Assembly: GCA_004151065.3 (NCBI GenBank)
Contig: NWUY0300043214.1
Location: forward strand, 9,804-23,123
Source of the DNA: Larix sibirica
Lineage: Eukaryota; Streptophyta; Pinopsida; Pinales; Pinaceae
Direction: 5' to 3'
DNA: 13,320 nt
A program made the translations under genes and the position numbers. Positions within the stretch are counted from its first letter, which is position 1; the number at the start of each line of letters is the position of its first letter. This document shows, in pieces, positions 1 to 8,718 of the stretch. Below the pieces are notes generated by a model. That model was not told the DNA's origin. It searched no databases and worked only from the letters and a program-made list of their open reading frames with translations.

Positions 1-1237
1 TATGAAAGGACATCCCGAGCTATCATTTTCAACAGCTTAGTCATCCGTACATGGGAATAGTATAGAGACCATGGAGCATAACATATGATAAGTCAATCGC
101 GAAAAGGGGGCATGATGGAAATAGGTGAAAGGGCTAGTGAAATGGCATGGCATGAAAAATGGCTAGGTAAAATGTTGTAAATGGCATAATATGAGTGTCA
201 CACCTACTTAAATCCCTAAGGATACACCTAACTCACAAGGCTACACACTTATCTAAAGGAATCATTATGACCACACCAAATGCATCCTTAGCTATGAAAC
301 AACCATATAAGATTCATGAGCCATTATAGAGTAACACCTTTGACCCCTCGATCATGTCCACACATAAGAAAGCATTTACCATGAGTTAACTAGATAGCAT
401 ATGTCATAACACTGGTGTCAACTGAATGTTTCCATCAATCTCTAGCACATAACATGGTGATATGAGCAAGTTGGAAGGTCTCTAGCAAATATCCATGGGT
501 AAACCATGCATCTCATCGACGGGACTGCTAGATGTGATGGAAGACCACATAGGCATTGATCATCAAGTCACCCCTACATGTTAGGGGATAATGGGAGTGA
601 TTTAGGGACTACCAAGGGCCAAAAGCCAAAATCTCATAACTCCCTCGAGAGGTGACTCTAAGGGAGGTACAAGGGGAGAGAGACCTCAAAGCCCACTAGA
701 CTTGTCACCTCAGGAGGGAGGAGGAAACATTGTTGTGCATGTCATCAACCTCTGTAAAAGTATCACTCCTACCATCTAAAGTTGAAGAGTAAATGTTCAT
801 GATAGAAGATTGTCCAAAAGAGTTGGAAGAACTAACCAATTGTGTGTCTCTACGCCTCAATGGGGTAACTTCTTGTTTCTTTTTGGAAGCAAAGGTCTAC
901 CTGCCCTATCCCAAGATATGAGTTAGCAACTCCACACAAGTCTTGTTGAGAGGGCATAGGAGGCCCTCCAAGATCTCTCGGATTTGGACGCTGCTAGAAT
1001 GGGGTTGTTGTCAACATCCCTAGTAGTGCCCCTATCTAATGGGATCATGAAAAAAAAATGGATATAATCATCCAAGTAGTGGACTCATAAAAGTAGAGAA
1101 AAGACCATCATACTATGAAGGGAAGGGTCCATTAAAACATCACATGATTCATATAGAAGTAGACTTATATAGTGATGAGGAGAAGCATGATCAATGGAAG
1201 CATCTTAAGAACCATCTAAAGAATATTTTGAAAGAAG
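1..1237. other. no gene recognised
   Basis: All six frames are interrupted often and I recognise no protein motif, RNA gene or element boundary. The minus strand from about 600 to 1237 lies directly downstream of the Copia integrase remnant and could be the decayed linker between integrase and reverse transcriptase. I could not find reverse-transcriptase motifs there, so this is inference only. Nothing is assigned to 1-600. Confidence 0.5.
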
Positions 1238-1640
1238 TTATGGGAGAGATCTTGGCAAACCGTGAGTAGGAACCTCATCAAAAATAGCCTCTCTAATATT
1301 TAACCACCTTCCGAGTGTTGGGACCACAAAGACAATTTCCCTGAAAAGTTTCATTCTAGCCAACCAAAGAGTAGTAGGAGTCTAGAGATGCTAATGTGTT
1401 ATGTCTTTCATTAAGACCATGGGCCCATGCACTAGATCCAAAAAAATTGAAATGCAAAGTAGAAGATTTTTTGCCATACCATTTCTCATAAGGAGTCATA
1501 CCTATGATAGGAAGAGGAGGTGTTCTATTGATGATATGGGTTGCATAGACAACTGCCTCTCCACAATGAAAGCTTCATTTTCTCAGAGTGAAAAATGCAA
1601 TAAGCCATCTCTATGAGGACCTCACCAACTCCCAAGTAGC
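1238..1640 (-). pseudogene. Ty1/Copia integrase remnant (C-terminal half of the core domain)
   Basis: Read on the minus strand, this is the end of a Copia-type integrase, the enzyme that inserts retrotransposon cDNA into the genome. From 1640 downward one frame gives LIEMAYCIFHSEKMKLSLW. After a frameshift near 1570 comes EAVVYATHIINRTP, then GMTPYEKWYGKK, then SSAWAHG and NTRKVVK. A third frame gives IFDEVPTHGLP near 1240-1265. This is the conserved order in Copia polyproteins (ARCMLH, WAEAV...A..INR.P, TPYE.W.GKKP, GC.AWAH, TRKVV, IFDE). In-frame stops follow SLVG and VVKY. The upstream catalytic DDE residues, protease and the reverse transcriptase downstream were not found, so this is an isolated, dead fragment. 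I am confident of the family and less sure of the exact edges. Confidence 0.82.
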
Positions 1641-1859
1641 GAAGCTCAAACACTCTAGGGAGCAGGTCACCGTGGTCTACAGCATCATAGGAGGGGAAAT
1701 GGACAGTTATCAAAAATCTCAGTCATTATCCGAGATTCCCCCCTAAGGGATGGTCTCACCCAAGGTTCTCCAAATGACAAACCCGTTGGGAGAGGAGGCA
1801 CGGACCACGCAATTCAGTAGGATGTTGAAATGGCAATGGGACTTTTTGGTCAACATCGG

Positions 1860-2369
1860 GAATGATTTAGGATGCCCTTGGCTCATTGGATGTCCTCTTT
1901 ATCACTGACACCCATGCAAGCCTAGTTCGTCCTCTCCCTGACATAGCAATATGAATATGCCACTAGCTTTCAATTTGTAGGCAAGAGACTAGAACTTCAG
2001 GAGGTGTCAAAGGGTCAAGTGGATTCACTTGTTTGATCAAGGACTCATTCCAGGGCATGGTTTCTATGGTCTCCTCAGACGAGTTTGCCCGATTCATGTG
2101 GATTCGGATTCACGGGTTATCTTCATTATCCACAGACATCTACATTTTAGTGTGCTAATTTTCCTCCAGCATCATCTTAATTTGCTATTCACAGCGATTC
2201 AATTGGGTACCCCTACCTACATTTATACGCAGACATCATTCAGTACTCAGTGGATAGAGAAGTCATCCTTTTGGGGAACTTCAATGCCTGCACCAAAGAT
2301 CTTCAAATTTCTCTTCATGATCTTGACAAGGATGCATTCTATACCAAGGAGATTGATACGGATTCGGTG
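1860..2369 (+). pseudogene. LINE apurinic-like endonuclease domain, decayed 5' part of a LINE
   Basis: This is the exonuclease/endonuclease/phosphatase domain that nicks target DNA for LINE retrotransposition. Several frames carry the family pattern in the right order. LFITDTH lies near 1893. SSGFTCLIKDSFQG and ARFMWIRIHG fall between 2012 and 2116, DIYILVC starts at 2135, and YPYLHLYADIIQYS is followed by EVILLGNFNA, whose GNFNA is at 2274-2288. The usual catalytic motif is GDFNA; the Asp is Asn here (AAC at 2277). At least one frameshift separates the 2012 frame from the 2274 frame, and a stop follows DIYILVC. The domain ends abruptly at 2369, where an inverted repeat begins. The matching reverse transcriptase resumes on the same strand at about 5747, so the two are probably one LINE split by an insertion. 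No 5' UTR or ORF1 was identified. Confidence 0.8.
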
Positions 2370-2893
2370 GGACTTGTTGTGCCACACTTTGTGGGGCACC
2401 CCTTTTTCTTGACAATTTTTTTCTTTTCACAAACATGATGCTAGCCAAAAATATGAGGCCTGTTTTTGTCGCTCTTAGGCATCTCCCTTCAAAGAACAAA
2501 TGATGTGTGATGATCAAAAATATGTGAATGTTGTTGATGCTATGCCAATGCCAAGATGATAATGATGTAATGATGTACTAGATATTTATATGGTTTATTT
2601 GATGTGCTAATCATCTAATAAGTATAGCTAGTAGTATCATACTTTCAAGTTAACGAGGGTAGTAGATCCTTGATTTACTTATGTACCATTGAACCTTAAT
2701 AATGTTTAGGTGTCTTGCAAGGACTTGTACCCCCTTCTCTGGGTCCATACTTTGGCCATCCATCCATCTGCTTCACTCCATGAATCTGGTCTAAATCCTT
2801 GGTCTGAGGTTGATGAAATTGAGCTCTTAATCTCTCCTTTGTAACCTCTCCATCGCAAAGGCCTCCCAATTCTCCCTTGTGTCTCGAGCAATG
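2370..2893 (+). repeat. left arm of a long diverged inverted repeat (family X)
   Basis: Its reverse complement aligns with 4683-5188. Shared landmarks, in the same order, are the terminal TTGTTGTGCCACACTTTGTG region, GCTCTTAGGC, the decayed ATG/ATT triplet stretch near 2555-2578 (an ATC microsatellite in the other arm), AGTATAGCTAG.AGTATCA followed by GACGAGGGTA or AACGAGGGTA, GGGTCCA..CTTTGGCC, and GGC.TCCCA.TTCTCCC..TGTCTCG at the inner end. Most of the arm is strongly diverged, but the outer 27 bp is unchanged relative to 5720-5746. Confidence 0.72.
2700..2885 (-). pseudogene. decayed reading frame homologous to 4696-4880
   Basis: The minus strand reads RENWEAFAMERLQRRD, then a stop, and later SRWMDGQSMDPEKGVQVLA, with three in-frame stops in all. 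The plus strand at 4696-4880 has the same frame: ENWEAF, ME, PR, MD and DP.EGV occur at matching positions. Retention of a matching frame in two diverged copies points to a protein-coding origin. I do not recognise the family; a retrotransposon gag-like or other element-encoded protein is possible. It reads outward, toward the 27-bp terminus. Confidence 0.4.
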
Positions 2894-4682
2894 TTGTGTT
2901 GCAGCTGTCAAGTGACGGTTTAGGAAGCTTGCTTGTTAAATCCCTGGGGTGGACTACTTATCAAGCATAGAGAGTTGTCGTGGAGCAATGATGCTCCTAG
3001 ACTGTTGACATGAAATCCTTCCTTTCCTTGCGCCCGAAAAATAAATGAGGGCATGTGAAAAAGCTTTAACTCAAAGACTCCTCGTACTTGCAAAGTGAAA
3101 GTCAAAGTTGAAGACCAAGTTAAACAAAGAAAGTCAAATCAAAGGAAGAAGAAGTACAAAAGCTTGCATCCCTTCTTTGAGGAGGACCACAATAAAAATT
3201 ACAAAATACCATGGGACAAAGGACCAAATACCATGCACCACAAAATACCATGGGACAAATAATCATTTTTAATTTTTTATCCTTTTTAGGCCCAACAACT
3301 TCCTTAAAAGGCCCTCGATCCATGTGCTAAGATCCAAATCTACGGATGTGACTTATTTTCTCATTAACTTTTAGAACTTGGCCCTTGATTACATTTCTTC
3401 TTGAGGCTCTAGAATAAAATAATATATTTTTGCCTCCACATATGTGCTAGGCTAATTTTTAATTAAAATTACTTCGGAAAAATTACTTAATTTTCCCAAA
3501 TAATTAGAAGTGAAATTAGAAGTTCTTGTGCACTCTTTTAATTTTAATAAATTAATTAGGCTAGAATTTGGAATAAAAACCATAGTCTAAAGTTAACCCA
3601 TAATTAATCCAACCTTTTTCAAACTGACTGATCTGTGGCAGTAGTGATCAATCTTATGGCACTTGTCTAGATAAAGGGCCAAATGGGTATCCAAAAATGT
3701 CCTTGGAATAGAAATATACCAAGTACAACTCAAGTCATGGCATACCACCCATCTAACCACACTGAAGCACTGAGAACCGGCACTGAAGGAACTAAGATCC
3801 GACTGATATTCTTCAATAATAGGCCTGAATAATGTATACCTATATAATATGTCCCTAATGGACCAACAACATAGAGTGTCCATGTTAGATTGATACACGA
3901 TGCACAGTAATCATCAATAGTTGACTCATCATATAACTAGTCATGCATGGCATGATGATATACCAAGCAGAAAAATATCTTCAAATGAGTTATTGGGATG
4001 AATGGGTTATCTATTAACCAGCATTAAAATGTCACCAAGGCATTAAAAATAGTTCTTTTCTCCAATGGGGGTGGAATTTAGATAGTCAAGTGAGGTTAGT
4101 CAGGTGATTTTTATATGGCTTAAACAAGACTAATGGATTCCAGACAAGGGGGAACCAAGGAAAACTCTATGATCTTCACCATTCAAACAAACACTAGGGA
4201 TGTGTCTCACAAAGGGAGTCAAAAGTAGTGAGTTACTTTTTCGGTGAGTCATCATCAAGCCACCTTTACATTTATTTGCATTTGACTTTGCCATTTCCTT
4301 TAGATTTTGCATTTATAGCAAATTTGACTTTATTCATTTGATATCACAATTCATTTGCTTAGGATGACAATTGAAAGGTACCATCCCTGGATAGCCTTAT
4401 GGACCCCAGATAATGACACAGCCTTAGCTCCATTGCCAACGAGCATCGATAGCCCCTACGGAGTTGCCACGGTAATGCCTTTTTACAGCAACTAGACCTA
4501 ACCTCTTAATTGAAGGATTACCTACCCTTCCAATTGCCACCTTATTTAACTTTAACATAGGATAACTTAGATAAGATCTTGGGAAAAGCATTGCTCACTT
4601 GAAAAATCCTACTACATGAGAGGACCTTATACAGTGAAAAAAAATGACCAACGATCACCCAACATTCATTGCTACAAATGAT
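2894..4682. other. unassigned interior of the insertion, AT-rich in part
   Basis: I find no recognisable gene. Positions 3410-3600 are strongly AT-rich (runs such as AATTTTTAATTAAAATT), and a short tandem motif lies at 3201-3259. On the minus strand 2894-3600 could be retrotransposon LTR or leader sequence, since it runs directly into the decayed frame at 2700-2885; that is only an impression. The minus-strand open stretch at 3593-3898 (101 codons) has no motif I know and a composition typical of chance reading frames. Confidence 0.45.
3201..3259. repeat. short tandem repeat, unit about 20 bp
   Basis: ACAAAATACCATGGGACAAA occurs at 3201-3220 and again, identically, at 3240-3259. Between them is a diverged third unit (CCAAATACCATGCACC). 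The arrangement is three units of roughly 20 bp sharing AAATACCATG. Confidence 0.85.
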
Positions 4683-4695
4683 CAATCCCGAGACA

Positions 4696-4880
4696 CCATG
4701 GGAGAACTGGGAAGCCTTCCTTATGGAAGAAACACGGAAGGGGAAGGTCAAGAATCCATCTATCAAGTTTTTACCAAGGTTGCAAACCAATTCAAGATGA
4801 AGTGAGACATGGAGGATGGATGATAGGCCAAAGGTGGACCCAAGGGAGGGAGTAAGAGCTCTTAATAATACCAAGGGTAA
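4696..4880 (+). pseudogene. decayed reading frame homologous to 2700-2885
   Basis: The plus strand reads PWENWEAFLMEETRKGKVK, continues through IKFLPRLQTNSR to one stop (TGA), then RMDDRPKVDPREGVRAL. It is the better preserved of the two copies. The family is not recognised. It reads outward toward the right end of the block, mirroring the left copy, as expected if two copies of one element's 3' region lie head to head. Confidence 0.4.
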
Positions 4881-5002
4881 CCCTGGTAACTTGGTTAATA
4901 CCTAAACCACGCATCTTTTACCCTCGTCAACATAAGAGTTGATACTGCTAGCTATACTCATCAGACAATAACAAAGCATTCTTGTTCTAATTATATAAAG
5001 TA

Positions 5003-5027
5003 TTCATCATCATCATCATCATCATAT
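5003..5027. repeat. (ATC)n microsatellite inside repeat copy 1
   Basis: About seven ATC/CAT triplets in a row. The left arm has a broken version of the same triplet tract at the equivalent place (about 2555-2578), so this is an expansion inside the repeat family and not an independent insertion. Confidence 0.85.
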
Positions 5028-5207
5028 CATGGCATATAGTATATCCTCCTCTGAACATCCATAAAATATAACCACATTCACATCATAGGGGAGCCCAAGA
5101 GCAACAGAGATGAATTGCAAATCTTTGGGAATTTTGCAAAAATAGGTCTGTGGGGATGCCCCACAAAGTGTGACGCAACAACCACATTTATAGAAAGAGC
5201 GCCTCAC

Positions 5208-5589
5208 AAGGCCCCAACGAAAGCTCTGCCCACTTCGATATGGGCCTTACACCATCACCAAGGCTATGGGTGAGAATGCTTCTAACTTCTAAGTTAAGTG
5301 TTCCCCCTTTTCTCGGCTTGCACCTTGTCTTTAATGTGGAGACCATATTTTCCACCTCTCTTGGACACCTCAAAGGTAGTCGACGACTTGGCCCCTACAG
5401 AACTCAATCCTGACTACATTGAAAAGGCTACAGTCAACCGGATCATGGACATTGAGATGAAGGACACTCGACAGCAGAACATCCAACTGTATCAAGTCGT
5501 CAAAGCAAGGCAGCGTCTTCACCAAGGAAAGTGGCTCATTAGGAGTTCGATTCAGCAAAAGTTTCCTCATTTGATGGAGGAACTTGACA
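5208..5589 (+). pseudogene. Ty3/Gypsy integrase C-terminus (GPY/F motif and chromodomain-like tail)
   Basis: At 5242 one frame reads GPYTITKAMGENASNF and then stops. This is the GPY/F motif of the Gypsy integrase C-terminal domain, usually followed by leucine-rich text and a P.FNV-type segment. From about 5340 another frame continues RPYFPPLLDTS, then NPDYIEKATVNRIMDIEMKD, then TRQQNIQLYQVVKA, HQGKWL and QQKFPHLMEELD, ending at the N at 5590. That order (PDYI, R.MD, TR...YLV, W, FPHL.E) matches the chromodomain-like end of plant Gypsy polyproteins. The piece is about 125 codons across two frames; core integrase, RNase H and reverse transcriptase are absent. It lies between two copies of repeat family X. 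Confidence 0.72.
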
Positions 5590-5590
5590 N
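5590..5590. other. undetermined base (N) at a repeat junction
   Basis: This single N sits exactly between the end of the Gypsy fragment and the first base of the truncated third copy of repeat X (5591). Its position suggests an assembly or scaffolding join and not a simple sequencing ambiguity. Confidence 0.9.
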
Positions 5591-5746
5591 CATGGCATTT
5601 AGTATATCCTCCTCTAATCATCCATAAAATATAACCACATTCACATCATAAGGGAGCCTAAGAGCAGCAGAGATGGACTCCCAATCTTTGGGAATTTTGC
5701 AAAAATAGATGTAGAGCTACCCCACAAAGTGTGGCACAACAAGTCC
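5591..5746 (-). repeat. truncated copy of repeat family X (copy 2), right end of the block
   Basis: It is a direct repeat of 5028-5188 (about 85% by eye) and ends with the 27-bp inverse of 2370-2396. It is cut off at the N, so only the outer 156 bp is present compared with about 500 bp in copy 1. Confidence 0.8.
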
Positions 5747-7100
5747 TGCCCCTTCATCACCCAGTCCTCTTCCACAAAACTCGAATCATGTCCCATGAAC
5801 CATTGGCATGGCTCAAATTGTAAAGCACTCCATCACTAGCTCCTATCTTAAAGCCTCTTACTATCACCTCCTCCGCCACAAGAAACACCTCTTGATCTCA
5901 TGAAGGAGATGTGAATTGTACACTTCCCTTAGAGTCTCTCCAAAACATTTTTGGCTCACCGTTTTCCCACACCACTCCCCCCTTCCATCTGATCTCAATC
6001 CCACATCCATGTTTGCTCACACCTCCACTCTCTATGATGTCCCCATGCAACCCCTTACTCACGTTACCTCCCCACCCTCATGTTATTTATTCTCATCCCG
6101 AGATATCCGAGAGGCAATTTGGGCAATGAAAACCAGTAAAGCAGTGGATGAGGAAGGCTTCCAAGCAGAGTTCTTCAAGCACGATATCCATGTTCTAGAT
6201 AGCTACCTGGCTGATCTCTTCAACCATGTAGTCTGTTTAGGTTTGCCACCGACATTGTTGCACCACACCATCCACCCGATACACAAATCGGGGCTCAACA
6301 CAGATCCCAACAATTACAAAATGATCATGGTAGGCCATGCATTCTCGAAGCTCTACACAACAATGCTCCATATGAAGATTTCTAGAGAGCTTGAAGAGAG
6401 ACGCCTTAGAGTAAGAGAGCAAGCAGGATTCAGGCTTGTTCATCAGACCACTGATCACATTTTCACCCCCAGAACTATTATTGAGGAGGCACGACACCAC
6501 TCTTAGAAAGTCTATTGTTGCTTTGTAGACTTTTGAAAAGCTTTTGATTCTGTCCATCAGGAGCTCCTATTTCAGAGGCTCAAAGACATTGGCATATCCA
6601 AGACCCTACTAGCAACCATTATGCACCTATATGAGGCAATCCTTAGTCATCTTCGCACAACTCATGGGGTATCAAATTTTATCCAAAGTACCATTCGGGT
6701 TAAACAAGGCTACCCTTGTCCCCCATGTTATTTGGGATTTATATTGATGAGTTGGAGGATTTTCTCCACGACCATATCCAGGACAGCAATGGATGTCTCC
6801 TTCACTTGGTTTTTGATATCTATTCTACTTTTTGTGGATGACGTGGTTCTCCGAGCCTCATCTCCAGCAAGTTTGTAGAGACAATTGGATGCCCTTGCTC
6901 TTTTCTATGATCTTCGACAGTTGACAGTCATCTGGGTAAAACCAAGGTTATGATCTTCAATGGGACAAAGAAAACCCTCTCAAACCTGCAATTCTTATTC
7001 AAAGAGGAAGAGAATGAGATAGTCAGCACCTACACATAACTGGATGTGCAGTTCTCACGATCCCTATTCAATTTGCGACAAGCCCTCCAATTTTAGGTCA
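5747..7100 (+). pseudogene. LINE ORF2 linker and reverse transcriptase domain, decayed
   Basis: This is the polymerase that copies LINE RNA at the nicked target. CKALHH and LLRHKKHLLI (about 5815-5895) belong to the linker. One frame then gives IWAMKTSKAVDEEGFQAEFF (near 6115), HKSGLNTDPNNYKMI, FSKLYTTML, EQAGFRLVHQTTDHIF and TIIEEA. After a stop at 6504 come CCFVDF, a second stop (TGA 6534) and KAFDSVHQELL, whose Asp at 6528 is catalytic motif A. RVKQGYPCPP (motif B region, normally VKQGCPLSP) is followed by a frameshift into LGFILMSW or YIDELEDFL in the alternative frame. LLFVDDVVL holds the active-site FVDD at 6831-6842. Later pieces (LGKTKVMIFN-like, near 6930-6970) are the usual downstream segment. 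The motif set fits an L1/RTE-like plant LINE; I cannot name the clade. Multiple stops and shifts make it inactive. Confidence 0.88.
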
Positions 7101-8228
7101 ACAAGGGCTACAAATCCTTAGCCCTCCTTGAGAGATAGTGCTTCTGATGCCATTTCAGGACATTTCATCCAAGATATCCCTCATGGATTCCCTTATCCAA
7201 CCTGTTGTGTTTTAAGGTTTGGATGTTTGGGGGCCTTGTTTGTTGGAGTTTAACTGGGCCTCTACCAAGAGGGTCCAGACCCTTCTCCTCTAGCGCATCG
7301 TTAGATGCAAACAAGCAATCCCTCAACAAATCATCTTAGCAGAGTTTGGCACCCAACCCTCCAGGCTTGAGACTATGTTCAATTTGGTTTCTTGGCCTAT
7401 TTTAGTCCTCAAAGACTATTGCCTCCTCTAGTCCCCCGAGCCAGGCTCGATGTTGGTTCGTAGGGGTCTCAACTCTTATTGAGTTCATAGGCATTCAGAT
7501 GGACCAGATCCCCCCCTTCAAATATTCCCTGGATGCTCTCGGTCACCTTCTCCCCAAAAAACAGGAGTTGAACTAGGTCATCAAGGATGACATTTACAAT
7601 CAATTTATTCAAACCACCTAGGTTAACCCTCGGGGCGGTTTACACCCAAAGATGGCCTTTTATGTCGATCACTTCTTGGGGCTGAGAGACGAGCTCAATG
7701 TTCAACCACAATACACCCTTCACCATTGGATGCACACTCTTCGCATCACTCTAAGCCAATTTAGAGTAGGATCTCATAGGTTGCGGGTAGAGACTGAGAC
7801 TGAGGAGATTGGGAGTGAGCACTTCATTTCCACTACCCCATCTACTACGAGATTAGAGGGAGGTTCCATTGCCTCTTCAAAGAGTCCCAAACTCTCTCCA
7901 GTTTCTTCAAATTACCAGATCATAGATGTTTGGCCCTTTACTTATAGGAGGCCTTCTGGCTTTGCTCTCAATCCATTCAGCCACCTCCCAGACCAACCTC
8001 CACTCAGTGTATCACTTCCTTTTTTACGATGCTCCCTTCTACTCAAGGCATCAAGAGACAAACCGACAACAACCTGGGCCCCAACCCCAGATCAATACGG
8101 CATCAACGGACCACCCACACTTCACATAGACCTTAGCAACGTTGTCAATGGAAATCTCACACCAGTAGTTGGCGAAGATCGTCTAGCTGCCAACGACAAG
8201 CCTACTCCTCCATTCATCATCACAGTAT
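7101..8228 (+). pseudogene. LINE ORF2 C-terminal region with deleted zinc knuckle
   Basis: This continues the LINE after the polymerase. An open stretch at 7652-8228 reads MAFYVDHFLGLRDELNVQPQ, then HTLRITLSQFRVGSHRLRVE, the segment that normally precedes a CxxC...H...C knuckle in this LINE type. Here RVET is followed immediately by ETEEIGSEHF, so the spacer with the first cysteines is gone. The later text (YYEIRGRFHCLF, then CLALYL) is in the +1 frame relative to the long open frame. So the 192-codon frame is partly real and partly a frameshift product. The protein tail stops at 8228 and a short 3' UTR follows. Confidence 0.7.
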
Positions 8229-8312
8229 GACATCTATTGATGTTGTAGCTTCAGGAGGTCCCCTCAATAAGTCGGCCCCAAAGAAGATAAATAATTATTA
8301 TTATTATTTTGC
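8229..8312 (+). repeat. probable LINE 3' UTR with (ATT)n tail
   Basis: The tract at 8294-8308 is five ATT units, directly after the LINE tail (GGCCCCAAAGAAGATAAATA). Short simple-repeat tails at the 3' end are typical of RTE-like and some other plant LINEs. The boundary with the LTR that follows is uncertain; part of 8241-8312 could instead be LTR sequence, since a TGTTG start is present at 8241. Confidence 0.5.
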
Positions 8313-8388
8313 ACAAAAGGCAAGTCAACCCCAACTAAGTGGACAAGTTGGCCCCAAGTAAAAGTGGACAAGCAAACATGAAGAAGAC

Positions 8389-8396
8389 TATAAATA
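8389..8396 (+). promoter_or_regulatory. LTR TATA box
   Basis: TATAAATA inside LTR copy A, about 290 bp before the AATAAA signal. It is well placed to drive the element's RNA. Confidence 0.6.
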
Positions 8397-8677
8397 GATG
8401 ACGCCTCATTCATTTCTCACCAAGCAAGTTCTCTCCACAAGAAGGAAGTTCGCTCAAGCAAGAAGAAGATTGTTTTCTGGGGTTGCTATCTTTGGGGTTA
8501 TTTTTCTATGTGATTACTCTTGTATCTGGATGTACTTTGTATCTTGAATTGAATCTCTATATAAGAAAGGTTGCTGCATTTTCTTCCGTTGTGTAGAAGG
8601 GTTTCCTAGGATAAAATCTCCGTGTTTGTTTTTGTGCATGATTATCTTTCAGTGATCCTTACTTTCTTTCCGCTGCA

Positions 8678-8683
8678 AATAAA
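8678..8683 (+). promoter_or_regulatory. LTR polyadenylation signal
   Basis: AATAAA near the 3' end of LTR copy A, conserved at 12866-12871 in copy B. Confidence 0.6.
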
Positions 8684-8718
8684 GATCTATATAATATTGC
8701 TCTATTAAAATTCTAACA

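Larger units (their letters stand above)
4683..5188 (-). repeat. inverted arm of repeat family X (copy 1)
   Basis: Its reverse complement aligns along its length with 2370-2893. Its outer 157 bp (5028-5188) also match 5591-5746 in direct orientation at roughly 85% by eye, sharing TAGTATATCCTCCTCT, CCATAAAATATAACCACATT, CACATCATA and CTTTGGGAATTTTGCAAAAA. The outer motif here reads CCCCACAAAGTGTGACGCAA, with two substitutions against the other two copies, and the last four bases before the edge differ (ACCAC rather than AGTCC). The Gypsy pol fragment starts soon after. Confidence 0.75.
2370..5746. mobile_element. 3.4-kb block bounded by a 27-bp inverted repeat, splitting the LINE
   Basis: The first 27 bases (2370-2396, beginning GGACTTGTTGTGCCACACTT) are the exact reverse complement of the last 27 bases (5720-5746). 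LINE endonuclease sequence ends at the left boundary and LINE linker and reverse transcriptase sequence starts beyond the right one. The outer flanks share only TG (2368-2369 and 5747-5748), so no convincing target-site duplication is visible. By comparison with related LINEs, the middle of the LINE (end of the endonuclease plus part of the linker) is also missing. The block is composite: two long inverted arms, a truncated third copy, a Gypsy pol tail and unassigned AT-rich DNA. It may be a DNA transposon with terminal inverted repeats, or nested insertions whose ends belong to one repeat family. I saw no transposase. Confidence 0.5.
8313..8718 (+). repeat. Copia-type LTR, copy A (solo, 3' LTR or truncated)
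   Basis: Positions 8541-8718 align with 12726-12906 at roughly 90% by eye, and that second copy is followed by a primer-binding site, which fixes this as LTR sequence. Copy A ends ...TCTAACA at 8718. It has a promoter-like TATAAATA at 8389-8396 and an AATAAA polyadenylation signal at 8678-8683, giving a U3-R-U5 layout. What follows (GTCCACAACAGG) is not a primer-binding site, so it is a solo or 3' LTR, or its element was lost. The 5' end is uncertain (8241 to 8313), and I find no matching target-site duplication. Confidence 0.75.

Noticed and set aside
3593-3898. Minus-strand 101-codon frame
   Set aside because: Rich in Cys, Tyr, His and Ser without a recognisable domain or coding context; probably chance.
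4542-4874. Minus-strand 110-codon frame
   Set aside because: It lies antisense to the conserved ENWEAF frame, which is the one shared between the two arms. It shows no motif.
5022-5207. Minus-strand 61-codon frame in repeat copy 1, partly mirrored in copy 2
   Set aside because: The similarity is explained by the repeat DNA itself. Copy 2 has stops in that frame and no domain is recognisable.
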